Shown: positions 1 to 7,635 of the stretch, piece after piece
Position numbering within the stretch: position 1 is the first letter of the stretch
Layout: every line of letters starts with the position of its first letter
Source of the DNA: Parapedobacter koreensis
GTDB lineage: Bacteria > Bacteroidota > Bacteroidia > Sphingobacteriales > Sphingobacteriaceae
Length of the DNA stretch: 64,000 nt
Reading direction: 5' to 3'
Assembly: GCF_900109365.1 (NCBI RefSeq)
Contig: NZ_FNZR01000008.1
Location: forward strand, 1-64,000
The notes under the pieces: generated by a model
Told to the model about the DNA's origin: nothing
The model's database searches: none
The model's input: the letters and a program-made list of their open reading frames with translations, nothing else
Made by a program: the position numbers and the translations under genes

Positions 1-152
1 GAGTCTTTAAGCTCGTAGAGGAAATTCTTTTATATCTCTCTTTAGTACAGAGAGTGGTTTGTTTTGTGTTTTTAATTTATAGAGGAAATATACGTAAAGC
101 GAGTGTGATTTACAATTTTTGATCTGGTCATCTAAATTTTGTGCTGGGCTGA

Positions 153-497
153 TTAGCGAACGAGAGGCTGGCCACTTGGAGTAGGCTGCTCAAGAATGTG
201 ATCCATCCCGGCAAGCACCAATACTTTGGCATCGCTGTCTATTTTGAATGTCTTGTTGTAAAGATTGTCTGCCTATCCCATTTCGCGCTCTTTGGTGTTG
301 TCTGTGTTTTCATAGGACACCAATTTAAACCCCAGTTCAAGGGCTTTTCGTGCCAGTTTCGCATAGTTTTGTTCCTGGATGTAGAAGCCCGAATTTAAGT
401 CTATTTGCTTCGTTTCGTTTACGGTTTCCTCTTGCTGGGGGGCTGAGAAAAGCATGGTAAAACCGAAGACCACGCAGGCAAATCGATGATGTTTCAT
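153..497 (-). pseudogene. Decayed secreted hypothetical protein with in-frame amber stop
   Basis: Reading the minus strand from ATG at 497 gives a signal-peptide-like start (MKHHRFACVVFGFTMLF) and then a domain-like stretch (residues about 35-74, including SGFYIQEQNYAKLARKALEL) that stops at a TAG at 273-275. The same frame continues past the TAG for 39 more codons to a TAA at 153-155, and that part still looks coding (IDSDAKVLVLAGMDHILEQ). A single CAG-to-TAG change would explain the break. From memory, the full-length relatives are secreted Bacteroidota proteins with a long segment between the signal peptide and the SGFY block, which is missing here, so an internal deletion is also likely. 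The 3' end looks truncated too. Positions 1-152 hold no gene; a small CTCTCT/AGAGAG hairpin is at 36-54. Confidence 0.6.
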
Positions 498-692
498 ATC
501 GCGTACGCTTAATGTGATGTTTGTTTGTCTTACAAATCTGTATACAAAACTAATAATTTAGTTTTTAAGTGTCGAATAAAAATCGAATGAACCCTGCATG
601 AATTGCCATTCACAGAAGGATATGAGTAATTCATGCAAGCTTCATGGCCTTTAAAAAGCAAATTATTCTGATGAAAAACAGTACACAATAGA

Positions 693-725
693 AAAAGCCC
701 CGAAACGGGGAGAATCGGGGCTTTT
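693..725. terminator. Bidirectional hairpin terminator
   Basis: An 11-bp stem (AAAAGCCCCGA at 693-703 with TCGGGGCTTTT at 715-725) encloses an 11-nt loop. The A and T runs at both ends let it work in either direction. It lies downstream of the minus-strand oxidoreductase gene that ends at 856, so it may end that transcript; it also sits just 5' of the short ORF at 753. The rest of the gap at 498-692 holds no gene that I can support, only AT-rich sequence upstream of the pseudogene. Confidence 0.6.
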
Positions 726-752
726 CAAACTAACCAATTATAAACCTAAATT

Positions 753-785
753 ATGAAAAGACAATTTTTACTAACTAATTATTAA
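753..785 (+). other. Ten-codon leader-like ORF, possible gene relic
   Basis: ATG at 753 reads MKRQFLLTNY and stops at TAA 783-785. It is preceded by AACCAATTATAAACC and an ATT-rich run directly before the ATG, which looks like the 5' leader that precedes many Bacteroidota outer-membrane receptor genes. The start resembles the first residues of a signal peptide that then breaks off. It could be a truncated gene start left after a deletion, or a chance ORF. No plus-strand gene follows before 2309. Confidence 0.25.
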
Positions 786-855
786 ACGTATACGGTGCCG
801 TTTTGTTATAGGGCGAAATGTTAATATTTGTTAAATGCCGTATATACGCGTGAGC

Positions 856-1710
856 CTATGCAGACACTGATATGGTTTTCCTTACATACGCTGCCAGTGG
901 CGTAGTTGGGCGGTTAATCAACCGGGAGAGCGTGTGGCTGTCGTCGAACAGATCGCCATTAGCAGTGCTCACGTCCCAACCGGCAATGGCATGGGCTAAC
1001 CCGCCGGGCAAACCAAGCGATTTCAAGGCTTCGACGTACTCGCCTTCCGGAAGGTTATTGTAGTGGATATCTTTTCCCGTCTGCCGGGATACTTCAGCTG
1101 CGAGATCCGCCAGCGTGTAGGCTTCGTCGCCTGCCAGTTCGTACACGTTGCCCTGGTGGTCTTCGCTGGTCAATACCACAGCAGCGGCCTCGGCATAGTC
1201 GGCACGAGTAGCGGAAGCGATTTTACCGACACCGGCACTGCCGATGAAGGAGCCATTAGCGATTGCTCCGGCGATTGAACCGGCATAGTTTTCGGTATAC
1301 CACCCGTTGCGTAGTATCGTGTAGGGAATACCCGATGTTTTCAGTGCTTCTTCGGTCGCTAAGTGCTCTGCCGCCAAACTCAGTGTAGAGGTGTCGGCGC
1401 GTAGTACGCTGGTGTACACGATCCAGGTAACACCGGTCTGCTGTGCAGCTTGGATAACATGCTCATGCTGTGTTTTGCGCTGGCCGATCTCATTGGAAGA
1501 TATCAATAGCAAGTGTTCTACTCCTTGCAGTGCATCGACAAGTGACGCAGGCTCATTGTAGTCGAACGCGCGGGCTTCAATACCCAAGTCAGCCGCTTTC
1601 TCGGGGCTTCGCACTAATGCTACGAGGTCTGTGGCTGTCCTTGCTTTCAATTGTTCTACGACCAGACGACCCAGTTGTCCCGTCGCACCTGTTATTCCTA
1701 TTTTTGCCAT
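856..1710 (-). CDS. NmrA/QorB-like NAD(P)H-binding oxidoreductase
   Basis: The 284-residue product begins with a Rossmann nucleotide-binding loop (GITGATGQLG, residues 5-14) and has the length and layout of the atypical short-chain dehydrogenase group that includes NmrA and the quinone oxidoreductase QorB/YtfG. It lacks the classical YxxxK pair at the usual place, as expected for NmrA-like proteins. The reading frame is open back to 1746, but the ATG at 1710 (MAKIGI) is preferred because it places the fold start correctly and leaves the operator-like site at 1718-1734 outside the coding region. The Rrf2-type regulator gene lies directly upstream on the same strand, so a stress-inducible quinone or NADPH sensing role is plausible. 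The substrate is unknown. Confidence 0.85.
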   Translation of the reverse strand: MAKIGITGATGQLGRLVVEQLKARTATDLVALVRSPEKAADLGIEARAFDYNEPASLVDALQGVEHLLLISSNEIGQRKTQHEHVIQAAQQTGVTWIVYTSVLRADTSTLSLAAEHLATEEALKTSGIPYTILRNGWYTENYAGSIAGAIANGSFIGSAGVGKIASATRADYAEAAAVVLTSEDHQGNVYELAGDEAYTLADLAAEVSRQTGKDIHYNNLPEGEYVEALKSLGLPGGLAHAIAGWDVSTANGDLFDDSHTLSRLINRPTTPLAAYVRKTISVSA

Positions 1711-1717
1711 ACTTATT

Positions 1718-1734
1718 GTAATAATTTTTGTTAC
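1718..1734 (-). promoter_or_regulatory. Operator-like site, copy 1 (between regulator and oxidoreductase)
   Basis: The minus strand reads GTAACAAAAATTATTAC, a dyad with GTAA/TTAC ends. It matches 14 of 17 positions with the site upstream of the adjacent regulator gene (2195-2211, plus-strand reading). It lies in the 42-nt gap between the regulator stop and the oxidoreductase start. Two matching sites around one regulator/target pair suggest that the Rrf2-type protein binds here; this is inference. Confidence 0.6.
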
Positions 1735-1752
1735 ATTTATATTCAAAAAAAA

Positions 1753-2163
1753 TCAACGGAATTGCCTGACGAATTCATCCAACGTGATCCCTTGGAGGTA
1801 AGCCGAAACCAATCCGTCTGTTTTTGCGAAAAGCCCGCCTAATTCGCTATTGATCTGTTTTCCAATCGGACAGTTTGGATTGGTATGGAGGTTTTTCTTG
1901 CCCAGTACGTCGGCATTTTTTACCAGGGCATAGACATCAGCCAATGAAATTTCCGCACTGTTTTTTTGTAGCATGGAACCGCCTTCTTTGCCTTTGCGGG
2001 TGACGACCAACCCCCGTTCTTGCAGTAAACCCAATTCTTTCCTTACCATCACTGGATTGATGTTGATGCTGCTTGCAATCCAATCGGAGCTCAACCATTC
2101 GCCTTCATTATCGGCCAGCATGGCCAAAATGTGTACTACCGTCGCAAACCGGGTGTTGTTCAT
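1753..2163 (-). CDS. Rrf2 family transcriptional regulator (YwnA-like)
   Basis: A 136-residue protein with an N-terminal winged helix-turn-helix (residues 5-60; the recognition helix region contains SSDWIASSININPVMVRKEL) followed by the Rrf2 wing motif (RKGKEGGSML) and a dimerisation helix. It has one cysteine only (in NPNCPIGKQ), so it cannot carry the three-Cys Fe-S cluster of IscR/NsrR; it belongs with the cluster-free, thiol-sensing YwnA type. It is the first gene of a two-gene unit with the NmrA-like oxidoreductase. Matching 17-nt dyads lie upstream of both genes, which suggests autoregulation and a shared regulon. The lone Cys as redox sensor is inference. Confidence 0.88.
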   Translation of the reverse strand: MNNTRFATVVHILAMLADNEGEWLSSDWIASSININPVMVRKELGLLQERGLVVTRKGKEGGSMLQKNSAEISLADVYALVKNADVLGKKNLHTNPNCPIGKQINSELGGLFAKTDGLVSAYLQGITLDEFVRQFR

Positions 2164-2194
2164 ATCATTGCAAAGCTACGTATTGTTTTTAATC

Positions 2195-2211
2195 GTAACA
2201 ACTTTTATTAC
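2195..2211. promoter_or_regulatory. Operator-like site, copy 2 (upstream of rrf2)
   Basis: The plus strand reads GTAACAACTTTTATTAC, 32-48 nt upstream of the regulator ATG at 2163. It is the partner of the site at 1718-1734 and carries the same GTAACAA...TTATTAC halves. The position fits repression of the regulator's own promoter. Confidence 0.6.
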
Positions 2212-2308
2212 AATTAAAATGTAAGTTGCTGTTTTCTGACGCTTCTACCGATGATTTGCGTATTTTCGCCTACGTAAATAATCGTATTTGTCATTTTGGT
2301 AGCTCGTT

Positions 2309-3346
2309 GTGAAAACCTTTTTTAAAGTTGTTTTGTACCTGATTGCAGGCGTGCTGGGCATCGCCCTGCTCGTTGTAGCTTATTTTTTTATCAGCAATAA
2401 TGCCTTTATCGGTTCCGTTGATGACGAGTTTGTTCGCTACCTCGACCAGCATGAAATGCCGATTTCCGGCACCTTTGATGACGAATCGACCGTATATTTA
2501 TTTGGAGAAAACCACGGCTTTGCAGGCAATCAGCTGGCAGATGAACAGCTATTCTTGTCGCTTAACAAACAATATGGTATTCGGTATTACTTGGCGGAGG
2601 TGGATAGTGCCACTGCTGGGCTATTGAATCGGTTTTTGGCGGCGCCGGAGCAGGATACGCTATTGCTTAAAAATTTTGTCAACGCTTATAGAACACGAAT
2701 CCCACAGCAGGCAAGCCGTGAGCTTTATGACAAATGGAGCCGGCTTCATCAGTTCAACCAGCAACTGGACGACTCGCTGAAAATATCCGTATTGGGGATA
2801 GACAAGGACATCGATGACACGGTGTCTGGCATACCGCGGGATTCGGCCATGATGGTCAATTTTGTAAACATCTTGGCAGCAAAAGGGTTGCAGCGTGAAA
2901 AGTTCTATGGGTTTTTCGGTTTCTTCCATGTACTGCAATCCGACCCCGTGGGTATGGAGCGCCCCTTCGCCCAGCGGTTGAAGGCAGCTAACTACCCCGT
3001 ATGCAGCATTGCTGGATTTGCACTGGACAGCGATATGTACTTGCCAAAAGGTTTGGGTATGCCCACGCCGGATAATGAGCGCGTCGGGATCGCCAATTCG
3101 GACGGACCGCTTATACTGGTCAAAGGAATCAAAGACTTAAAGGCTGCTTCCCTGCCTAATAGTACCACACTGTTTAAGCTGAACGCTAACGGATCGCCGT
3201 ACCTTGCATCTCAGAAATTGATCAGCATTAAAATAATCAAGGTAGGAGCCGACTTCATGCCTAAATCTGAACATGAAACCACCACGGACTATTTCCAATA
3301 TGCGTTGCTGCTGAGGAATTCAGCGGCTTTGCAGGGATTGGAGTAG
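2309..3346 (+). CDS. Membrane-anchored hydrolase-like protein (EreA/TIKI-type fold suspected)
   Basis: A 345-residue protein starting at GTG. An N-terminal transmembrane anchor (residues 6-29) is followed by a periplasmic domain. That domain begins with a GENHG motif (around residue 67) and a following AEVD segment, which recalls the erythromycin-esterase/TraB-TIKI group of metal-dependent hydrolases. A GFFGFFH segment occurs near residue 200 where a second histidine would be needed. I cannot name the reaction. It is monocistronic on the plus strand, and its 3' end overlaps the convergent isomerase gene by 27 nt. Confidence 0.6.
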   Translation: MKTFFKVVLYLIAGVLGIALLVVAYFFISNNAFIGSVDDEFVRYLDQHEMPISGTFDDESTVYLFGENHGFAGNQLADEQLFLSLNKQYGIRYYLAEVDSATAGLLNRFLAAPEQDTLLLKNFVNAYRTRIPQQASRELYDKWSRLHQFNQQLDDSLKISVLGIDKDIDDTVSGIPRDSAMMVNFVNILAAKGLQREKFYGFFGFFHVLQSDPVGMERPFAQRLKAANYPVCSIAGFALDSDMYLPKGLGMPTPDNERVGIANSDGPLILVKGIKDLKAASLPNSTTLFKLNANGSPYLASQKLISIKIIKVGADFMPKSEHETTTDYFQYALLLRNSAALQGLE

Positions 3347-4198
3347 GGTGGACCGAAGATAGGCTACGCTTTCCCGGATGGCGGGTACGCTGTCAAACGC
3401 GGGATCGTTACGCCGGTATTCGTATTCCACAGCAATCACTCCCCGGAAAGATTGCCGCTGCATTTCGTGGATTACGGCTTTCAGGTTTGCTTTGCCCTGC
3501 CCCCACCACACATCATGTGCATCGGGGTCACCGGTAGCGTTCAGATCTTTCATATGTATTGATATCAGCCTGCCCTCCAATAATTTGAGACTTTCGAGTG
3601 GGCTTAGTCCTGAACGCATCCAGTGGCCGATGTCGGCACAAGCGCCGATGGCTTGATTGTGGTCAATAACCGTTGAGCGTACGGTTTCTGGATTCCAGTA
3701 AGGGCTCGGAATGGCGTGGTTATGTATGGCTACCTTTATTCCATATTCCGCTGTCAATTCATCCAATAAAGGCATAGACTCCACTTTGGGTTCCGAGACA
3801 ATGGTTTCGATTCCCATATCCTTGGCGAAATCAAACAACTGGGACCATTCTTCACGGGTAGCAGGATTTACCACGCCGTAGGCTATTAGTTTTATGCCTT
3901 TGTCCTCAAGCATTTGCTTGACCTGTCGGCGTGTCTGCGCATCCATTCGGAAATCAGTAGCACCCGGTATCCCACCACCAATTTGCTGCTGTGGGAATGC
4001 CTCGACGTATCGCAAACCACAAGCGATCACCTTGTCCAATGTTTCGGCAAAGGTAAGCGGTCGATACGTCGAGGCCTGCATCGCCAGTTTCCAGCCGATC
4101 GTTTCTTCGGGATAGTTGTTTTCGGCAGGTTGTGCGTATCCCTGTAATCCGGTAAATAAGCTGATAAACAAGGTTATTGATAAGTTGAACGTTTTCAT
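3320..4198 (-). CDS. Secreted sugar phosphate isomerase/epimerase-like TIM-barrel protein
   Basis: A 292-residue protein with an N-terminal signal peptide (residues 1-22, ending GYAQ). The rest is a xylose-isomerase-like TIM barrel: a metal-site Glu in VEAFPQQ, the loop HNHAIPS, then DIGHWMRSG, HMKDLN and the final VEYE strand supply the usual Glu/His/Asp/His/Glu metal set. It is the last gene of the DJ-1/FecR/SusC/SusD/PQQ-DH/MFS operon and starts 2 nt after the permease stop. A periplasmic location with a PQQ dehydrogenase upstream suggests it acts on an oxidised (keto) sugar or glycoside rather than on a phosphorylated one. That is inference from context. Confidence 0.8.
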   Translation of the reverse strand: MKTFNLSITLFISLFTGLQGYAQPAENNYPEETIGWKLAMQASTYRPLTFAETLDKVIACGLRYVEAFPQQQIGGGIPGATDFRMDAQTRRQVKQMLEDKGIKLIAYGVVNPATREEWSQLFDFAKDMGIETIVSEPKVESMPLLDELTAEYGIKVAIHNHAIPSPYWNPETVRSTVIDHNQAIGACADIGHWMRSGLSPLESLKLLEGRLISIHMKDLNATGDPDAHDVWWGQGKANLKAVIHEMQRQSFRGVIAVEYEYRRNDPAFDSVPAIRESVAYLRSTLLQSLQSR

Positions 4199-4200
4199 AA

Positions 4201-5418
4201 TTATGATTTAGTTGGAAGATTTGTTGTTTTTTGGGTTTTAAAAAGAAAGAGGAATAAGACGAGCACCAAACCTGCGATCAGCGAAGGTACCATCCAAATG
4301 GTTTCCCAATGGTGGAATCCATCCTCCGTGACATTGGCATCTACGATAAAACCGGCCAATACGGATCCCAGCATCATCCCCACGCCGTAAGTTGCCAATG
4401 TAATCAGCCCTTGGGCTGCATTTTTGAATTGGTCGCCCGCCTTGTTATTGGTGTAGATTTGCCCGGTTACAAAAAAGAAATCAAAACAAATGCCATGGAT
4501 GAGGATACCTGCAATCAACGGCCATTCACTCCCCGACAGGTACCCTAATCGAAATAACGCGTAACGTATGGCCCAGCCCAGCATGCCGAGCCCCAACATG
4601 TATTTGACACCCAGACGTACGAAAAAGAAGGGCATCAGTAGCATGAACAGCAATTCGGACACTTGGCCCATTGCTTGGATTCCAGCCGCCGATTTGACAC
4701 CGATTTCATTGAAAAATGGATTGGTGAAACTGTAATAGAATGCTAACGGAATGCATAGTGCGATGGAAGCTAAAAAGAAAACCAGGTAAGAGCGGTCTTT
4801 GAGTAATCGGAGGGCATCCAACCCAAGCGTATCACCCAATGATACTTGCCCCCCTCTTTTTAGCGGCGGCGTGGCGGGTAGAAAAAATGTCATAACGGCC
4901 ATGCCTCCGGAAGCAAGAGCCGCCATTTTAAAGGTATTGGGTAACTGTCCGCTTTGTTCCCATGCCGTATAGCCGATAATGAGTCCCGCGACGACCCATC
5001 CCAAAGTTCCAAAAACGCGTATTGGCGGAAACTCTTTGTCCGGATTGTTCATTTGCCGGAAGGAAATGGTATTGATCAATGCCATCGTCGGCATATAGAC
5101 CATCATGTATAACAGGATAATGATGTAAAAATTGCCGAATACGTCCGTCGATCCAGCACACCAAAGCAAAATGCCTCCAATGATATGCAGGATGCACAAC
5201 AGCCGTTGTGCGGCGATATAGCGATCGGCAAGCAGGCCAATCAAAAAAGGAGGAAGGATGGCACCGATGGATTGGGCCATGAAGGTCAATCCGACCTGCG
5301 TACCCGACGCTTGTAGGTTCTTGATTAAAAATGTTCCCACCGTGACGAACCATGACCCCTTGATAAAAAATTGGAGGAACATCATCAATGACAATTTGAT
5401 ACGGATTGTTGTATTCAT
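4201..5418 (-). CDS. MFS permease of the nucleoside:H+ symporter (NupG) family
   Basis: A 405-residue protein with about twelve hydrophobic segments and the NupG-family start (IKLSLMMFLQFFIKGSWFVT). The open frame reaches 5454, but ATG at 5418 is chosen because the earlier part overlaps the end of the dehydrogenase gene. Members of this family in Bacteroidota carry sugars and oxidised sugars as well as nucleosides. Here it sits 8 nt after the PQQ dehydrogenase and 2 nt before the isomerase, so it is the likely inner-membrane importer for the product made in the periplasm. Confidence 0.85.
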   Translation of the reverse strand: MNTTIRIKLSLMMFLQFFIKGSWFVTVGTFLIKNLQASGTQVGLTFMAQSIGAILPPFLIGLLADRYIAAQRLLCILHIIGGILLWCAGSTDVFGNFYIIILLYMMVYMPTMALINTISFRQMNNPDKEFPPIRVFGTLGWVVAGLIIGYTAWEQSGQLPNTFKMAALASGGMAVMTFFLPATPPLKRGGQVSLGDTLGLDALRLLKDRSYLVFFLASIALCIPLAFYYSFTNPFFNEIGVKSAAGIQAMGQVSELLFMLLMPFFFVRLGVKYMLGLGMLGWAIRYALFRLGYLSGSEWPLIAGILIHGICFDFFFVTGQIYTNNKAGDQFKNAAQGLITLATYGVGMMLGSVLAGFIVDANVTEDGFHHWETIWMVPSLIAGLVLVLFLFLFKTQKTTNLPTKS

Positions 5419-5426
5419 GTTGCGTA

Positions 5427-7634
5427 TTATAAGTGACGAGGTAAAGCAAAGCATATATACGTATCGCCAGACGGCAATCCTACTTTCCCGCCTCCACAGG
5501 CGATGACCACGTACTGGCGGCCATTTACGGAATAGGAGGCGGGCGTAGCAAATCCGGCTGCGGGCAGATCATGCTGCCAAAGCACGTTTCCGGTGCGTTT
5601 GTCAAATGCGCGGATTTTGCGATCTTGTGTAGCGGCGATAAATACGATTCCCCCTTTTGTGACAAGCGGGCCACCGTAATTTTCGGTTCCGGTAGGCGGA
5701 ATACCTCTTGCCGTGAGTTCTGGATGTTCGCCCAACGTTACCTTCCAAAGCACCTCGCCCTTGTTGAGATCGATAGCGTTGAGCGTTCCCCACGGCGGTT
5801 TGATACCCGGATAACCGTTTTGATCAAGGAAACGGACTAGGCCTGTGCTGACATAGGGCGTTTGCGGGGCTGTCGAAGGCTGCGGCGGCGGCGATTCCCG
5901 ATCGGAGGCCTTTTGAGATGTGCTCGTATCCATGTTGGCTGCCTGATCTGGGGCGAGGAGGTATTTGACCAGTGCTCGTTTTTCTCCTTCATTGAGGTGT
6001 TTAAAGGCCGGCATCATGTTGCGCCCATTGTCAATCACTTGATGGATTTCCGGCTCTTTCAGCCTACGGCCAATCCCTTTGAGTGTAGGGAAGGAGGGAT
6101 CCGGACTCACTAAGGACGCCCCGTGGCAGGTCGCACAATTCGTCAGGTATACCGAACGCCCTACTTCGGGAACGGTGCCGTTGCCGTTATTGGCGCCGAC
6201 GGGTATTTCCGCCATCACCTGACTCCAAGGCAGTTCCGAGCTGTTGACATACATGATCTGGCTTTCGAGATCTATCGCTGCGCCACCCCACTCGCCACCG
6301 CCATCGAATCCCGGAAATACCCACGTACCTTCCATGCTGGGTGGCGAAAATTTTGCGCGATGCTTGATTTTTAGGTACCGTTCCATTAAGTACGCGTGGG
6401 TTTCAGGGGTGAGGTCACTCACATCCTCGGGCTCGAATTGCTGCCGGGCAAAAGGTTCTGGCTTTACTGGAATCGGCTGCGTGGGCCAAGGTTTTTCGCC
6501 GGGCAACCCGTCGGTAGGCACCGGTACTTCGTTGATGGGAAAAAGGGGCTTACCACTTACACGGTCGAAAACGAAGACATATCCGTGTTTGGTAATTTGG
6601 GTGATGGCATCTACTTCTTTGCCTCCAATTTTTAAGGTAACCAGATTGGGATTGGCCGGTAGATCGCGGTCCCAGAGGTCGTGATGGACAAATTGGTAGT
6701 GCCAGATATACTGCCCGGTATTGGCATCCAGTGCGATTAAGGAATTGCCAAACCAGTTCATGCCTTTCCGGTTGGCACCATAGTACTCGATGCTTGGGGA
6801 AGCGGTAGGAATATAAACGATCCCTCGCTTTTCATCCAGCGCCATGCCTGCCCAACTGTTTACCTTACCGAAAGTTTTCCATGCATCGGGGTTTTCCCAA
6901 GTATCGTAGCCCAGTTCCCCGGGGTGCGGTATGGTGTGGAAAATCCATTTTCGTTCGCCTGTTCGTACATCATATGCCCGGATGTGGCCGGGCGCATCGC
7001 TCACCCGCGTTCCCAGAATCATTAAGTCTTTGTAAATCACTCCTGGCGTCGTACTGGCCAAAAATGCATTTTCCAAACCTTCTCGGTCAAGGTTTTCCCG
7101 TAGATTTATTTTACCATCTTTCCCGAAGGATTGGATGAGTTGGCCGTTGTTTGCGTTCACTGCATAGACATATGGACCGCTCCCATAAAAAATTCGTTTA
7201 TCAGCCTGTGTACTATCTTCCCAATACATCACGCCTCGGATAACTTGGTAAAACGACCGTTCTGCTTCGGCTGTATCCACACGTTCGGGATCGAACATCC
7301 ATTTCAATGTACCATTAGCGGCATCGAGTGCAAATAGTTTTGATTTTGGGCTCAACCCGTATAGTACGCCATCCACTACAATGGGGTTGCACTGGATCTG
7401 GCTCCGGTTCCTCGGATCCTTATCCGCTGTGCTGAATGTCCACGCTACCTCCAACTGGGCCACGTTTTCCACCGTAATTTGGTCGCCGGCCGAATAGCGG
7501 TTACCGTCTTTAGCGCCTGCGTAAGCTTCCCACTCCAGGTAATCATGGCCGGGTTTCAAAATGGATGGCCCTTGGCAGCATGCCATGAGTACGGCAGCTG
7601 CCAGGGACCAAACGAAAGAGGGATAGCGACTCAT
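5427..7634 (-). CDS. PQQ-dependent sugar/alcohol dehydrogenase with inserted cytochrome c domain
   Basis: A 735-residue lipoprotein (lipobox LMAC, Cys near residue 19). The body is a PQQ beta-propeller of the glucose/quinate dehydrogenase type, with repeated W-docking segments such as DAANGTLKW, DANTGQYIW and DKRTGNVLW. A c-type haem motif CATCH lies at residues 500-504, with a likely axial Met in RNMMPAF (540-541). About 165 residues of propeller follow, so the cytochrome is inserted between blades rather than fused to an end. Electrons would pass from PQQ to this haem and on to the respiratory chain. No PQQ biosynthesis gene is in the window, so PQQ may come from elsewhere. The gene starts 1 nt after the SusD stop. 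The substrate is unknown. Confidence 0.88.
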   Translation of the reverse strand: MSRYPSFVWSLAAAVLMACCQGPSILKPGHDYLEWEAYAGAKDGNRYSAGDQITVENVAQLEVAWTFSTADKDPRNRSQIQCNPIVVDGVLYGLSPKSKLFALDAANGTLKWMFDPERVDTAEAERSFYQVIRGVMYWEDSTQADKRIFYGSGPYVYAVNANNGQLIQSFGKDGKINLRENLDREGLENAFLASTTPGVIYKDLMILGTRVSDAPGHIRAYDVRTGERKWIFHTIPHPGELGYDTWENPDAWKTFGKVNSWAGMALDEKRGIVYIPTASPSIEYYGANRKGMNWFGNSLIALDANTGQYIWHYQFVHHDLWDRDLPANPNLVTLKIGGKEVDAITQITKHGYVFVFDRVSGKPLFPINEVPVPTDGLPGEKPWPTQPIPVKPEPFARQQFEPEDVSDLTPETHAYLMERYLKIKHRAKFSPPSMEGTWVFPGFDGGGEWGGAAIDLESQIMYVNSSELPWSQVMAEIPVGANNGNGTVPEVGRSVYLTNCATCHGASLVSPDPSFPTLKGIGRRLKEPEIHQVIDNGRNMMPAFKHLNEGEKRALVKYLLAPDQAANMDTSTSQKASDRESPPPQPSTAPQTPYVSTGLVRFLDQNGYPGIKPPWGTLNAIDLNKGEVLWKVTLGEHPELTARGIPPTGTENYGGPLVTKGGIVFIAATQDRKIRAFDKRTGNVLWQHDLPAAGFATPASYSVNGRQYVVIACGGGKVGLPSGDTYICFALPRHL

Positions 7635-7635
7635 A

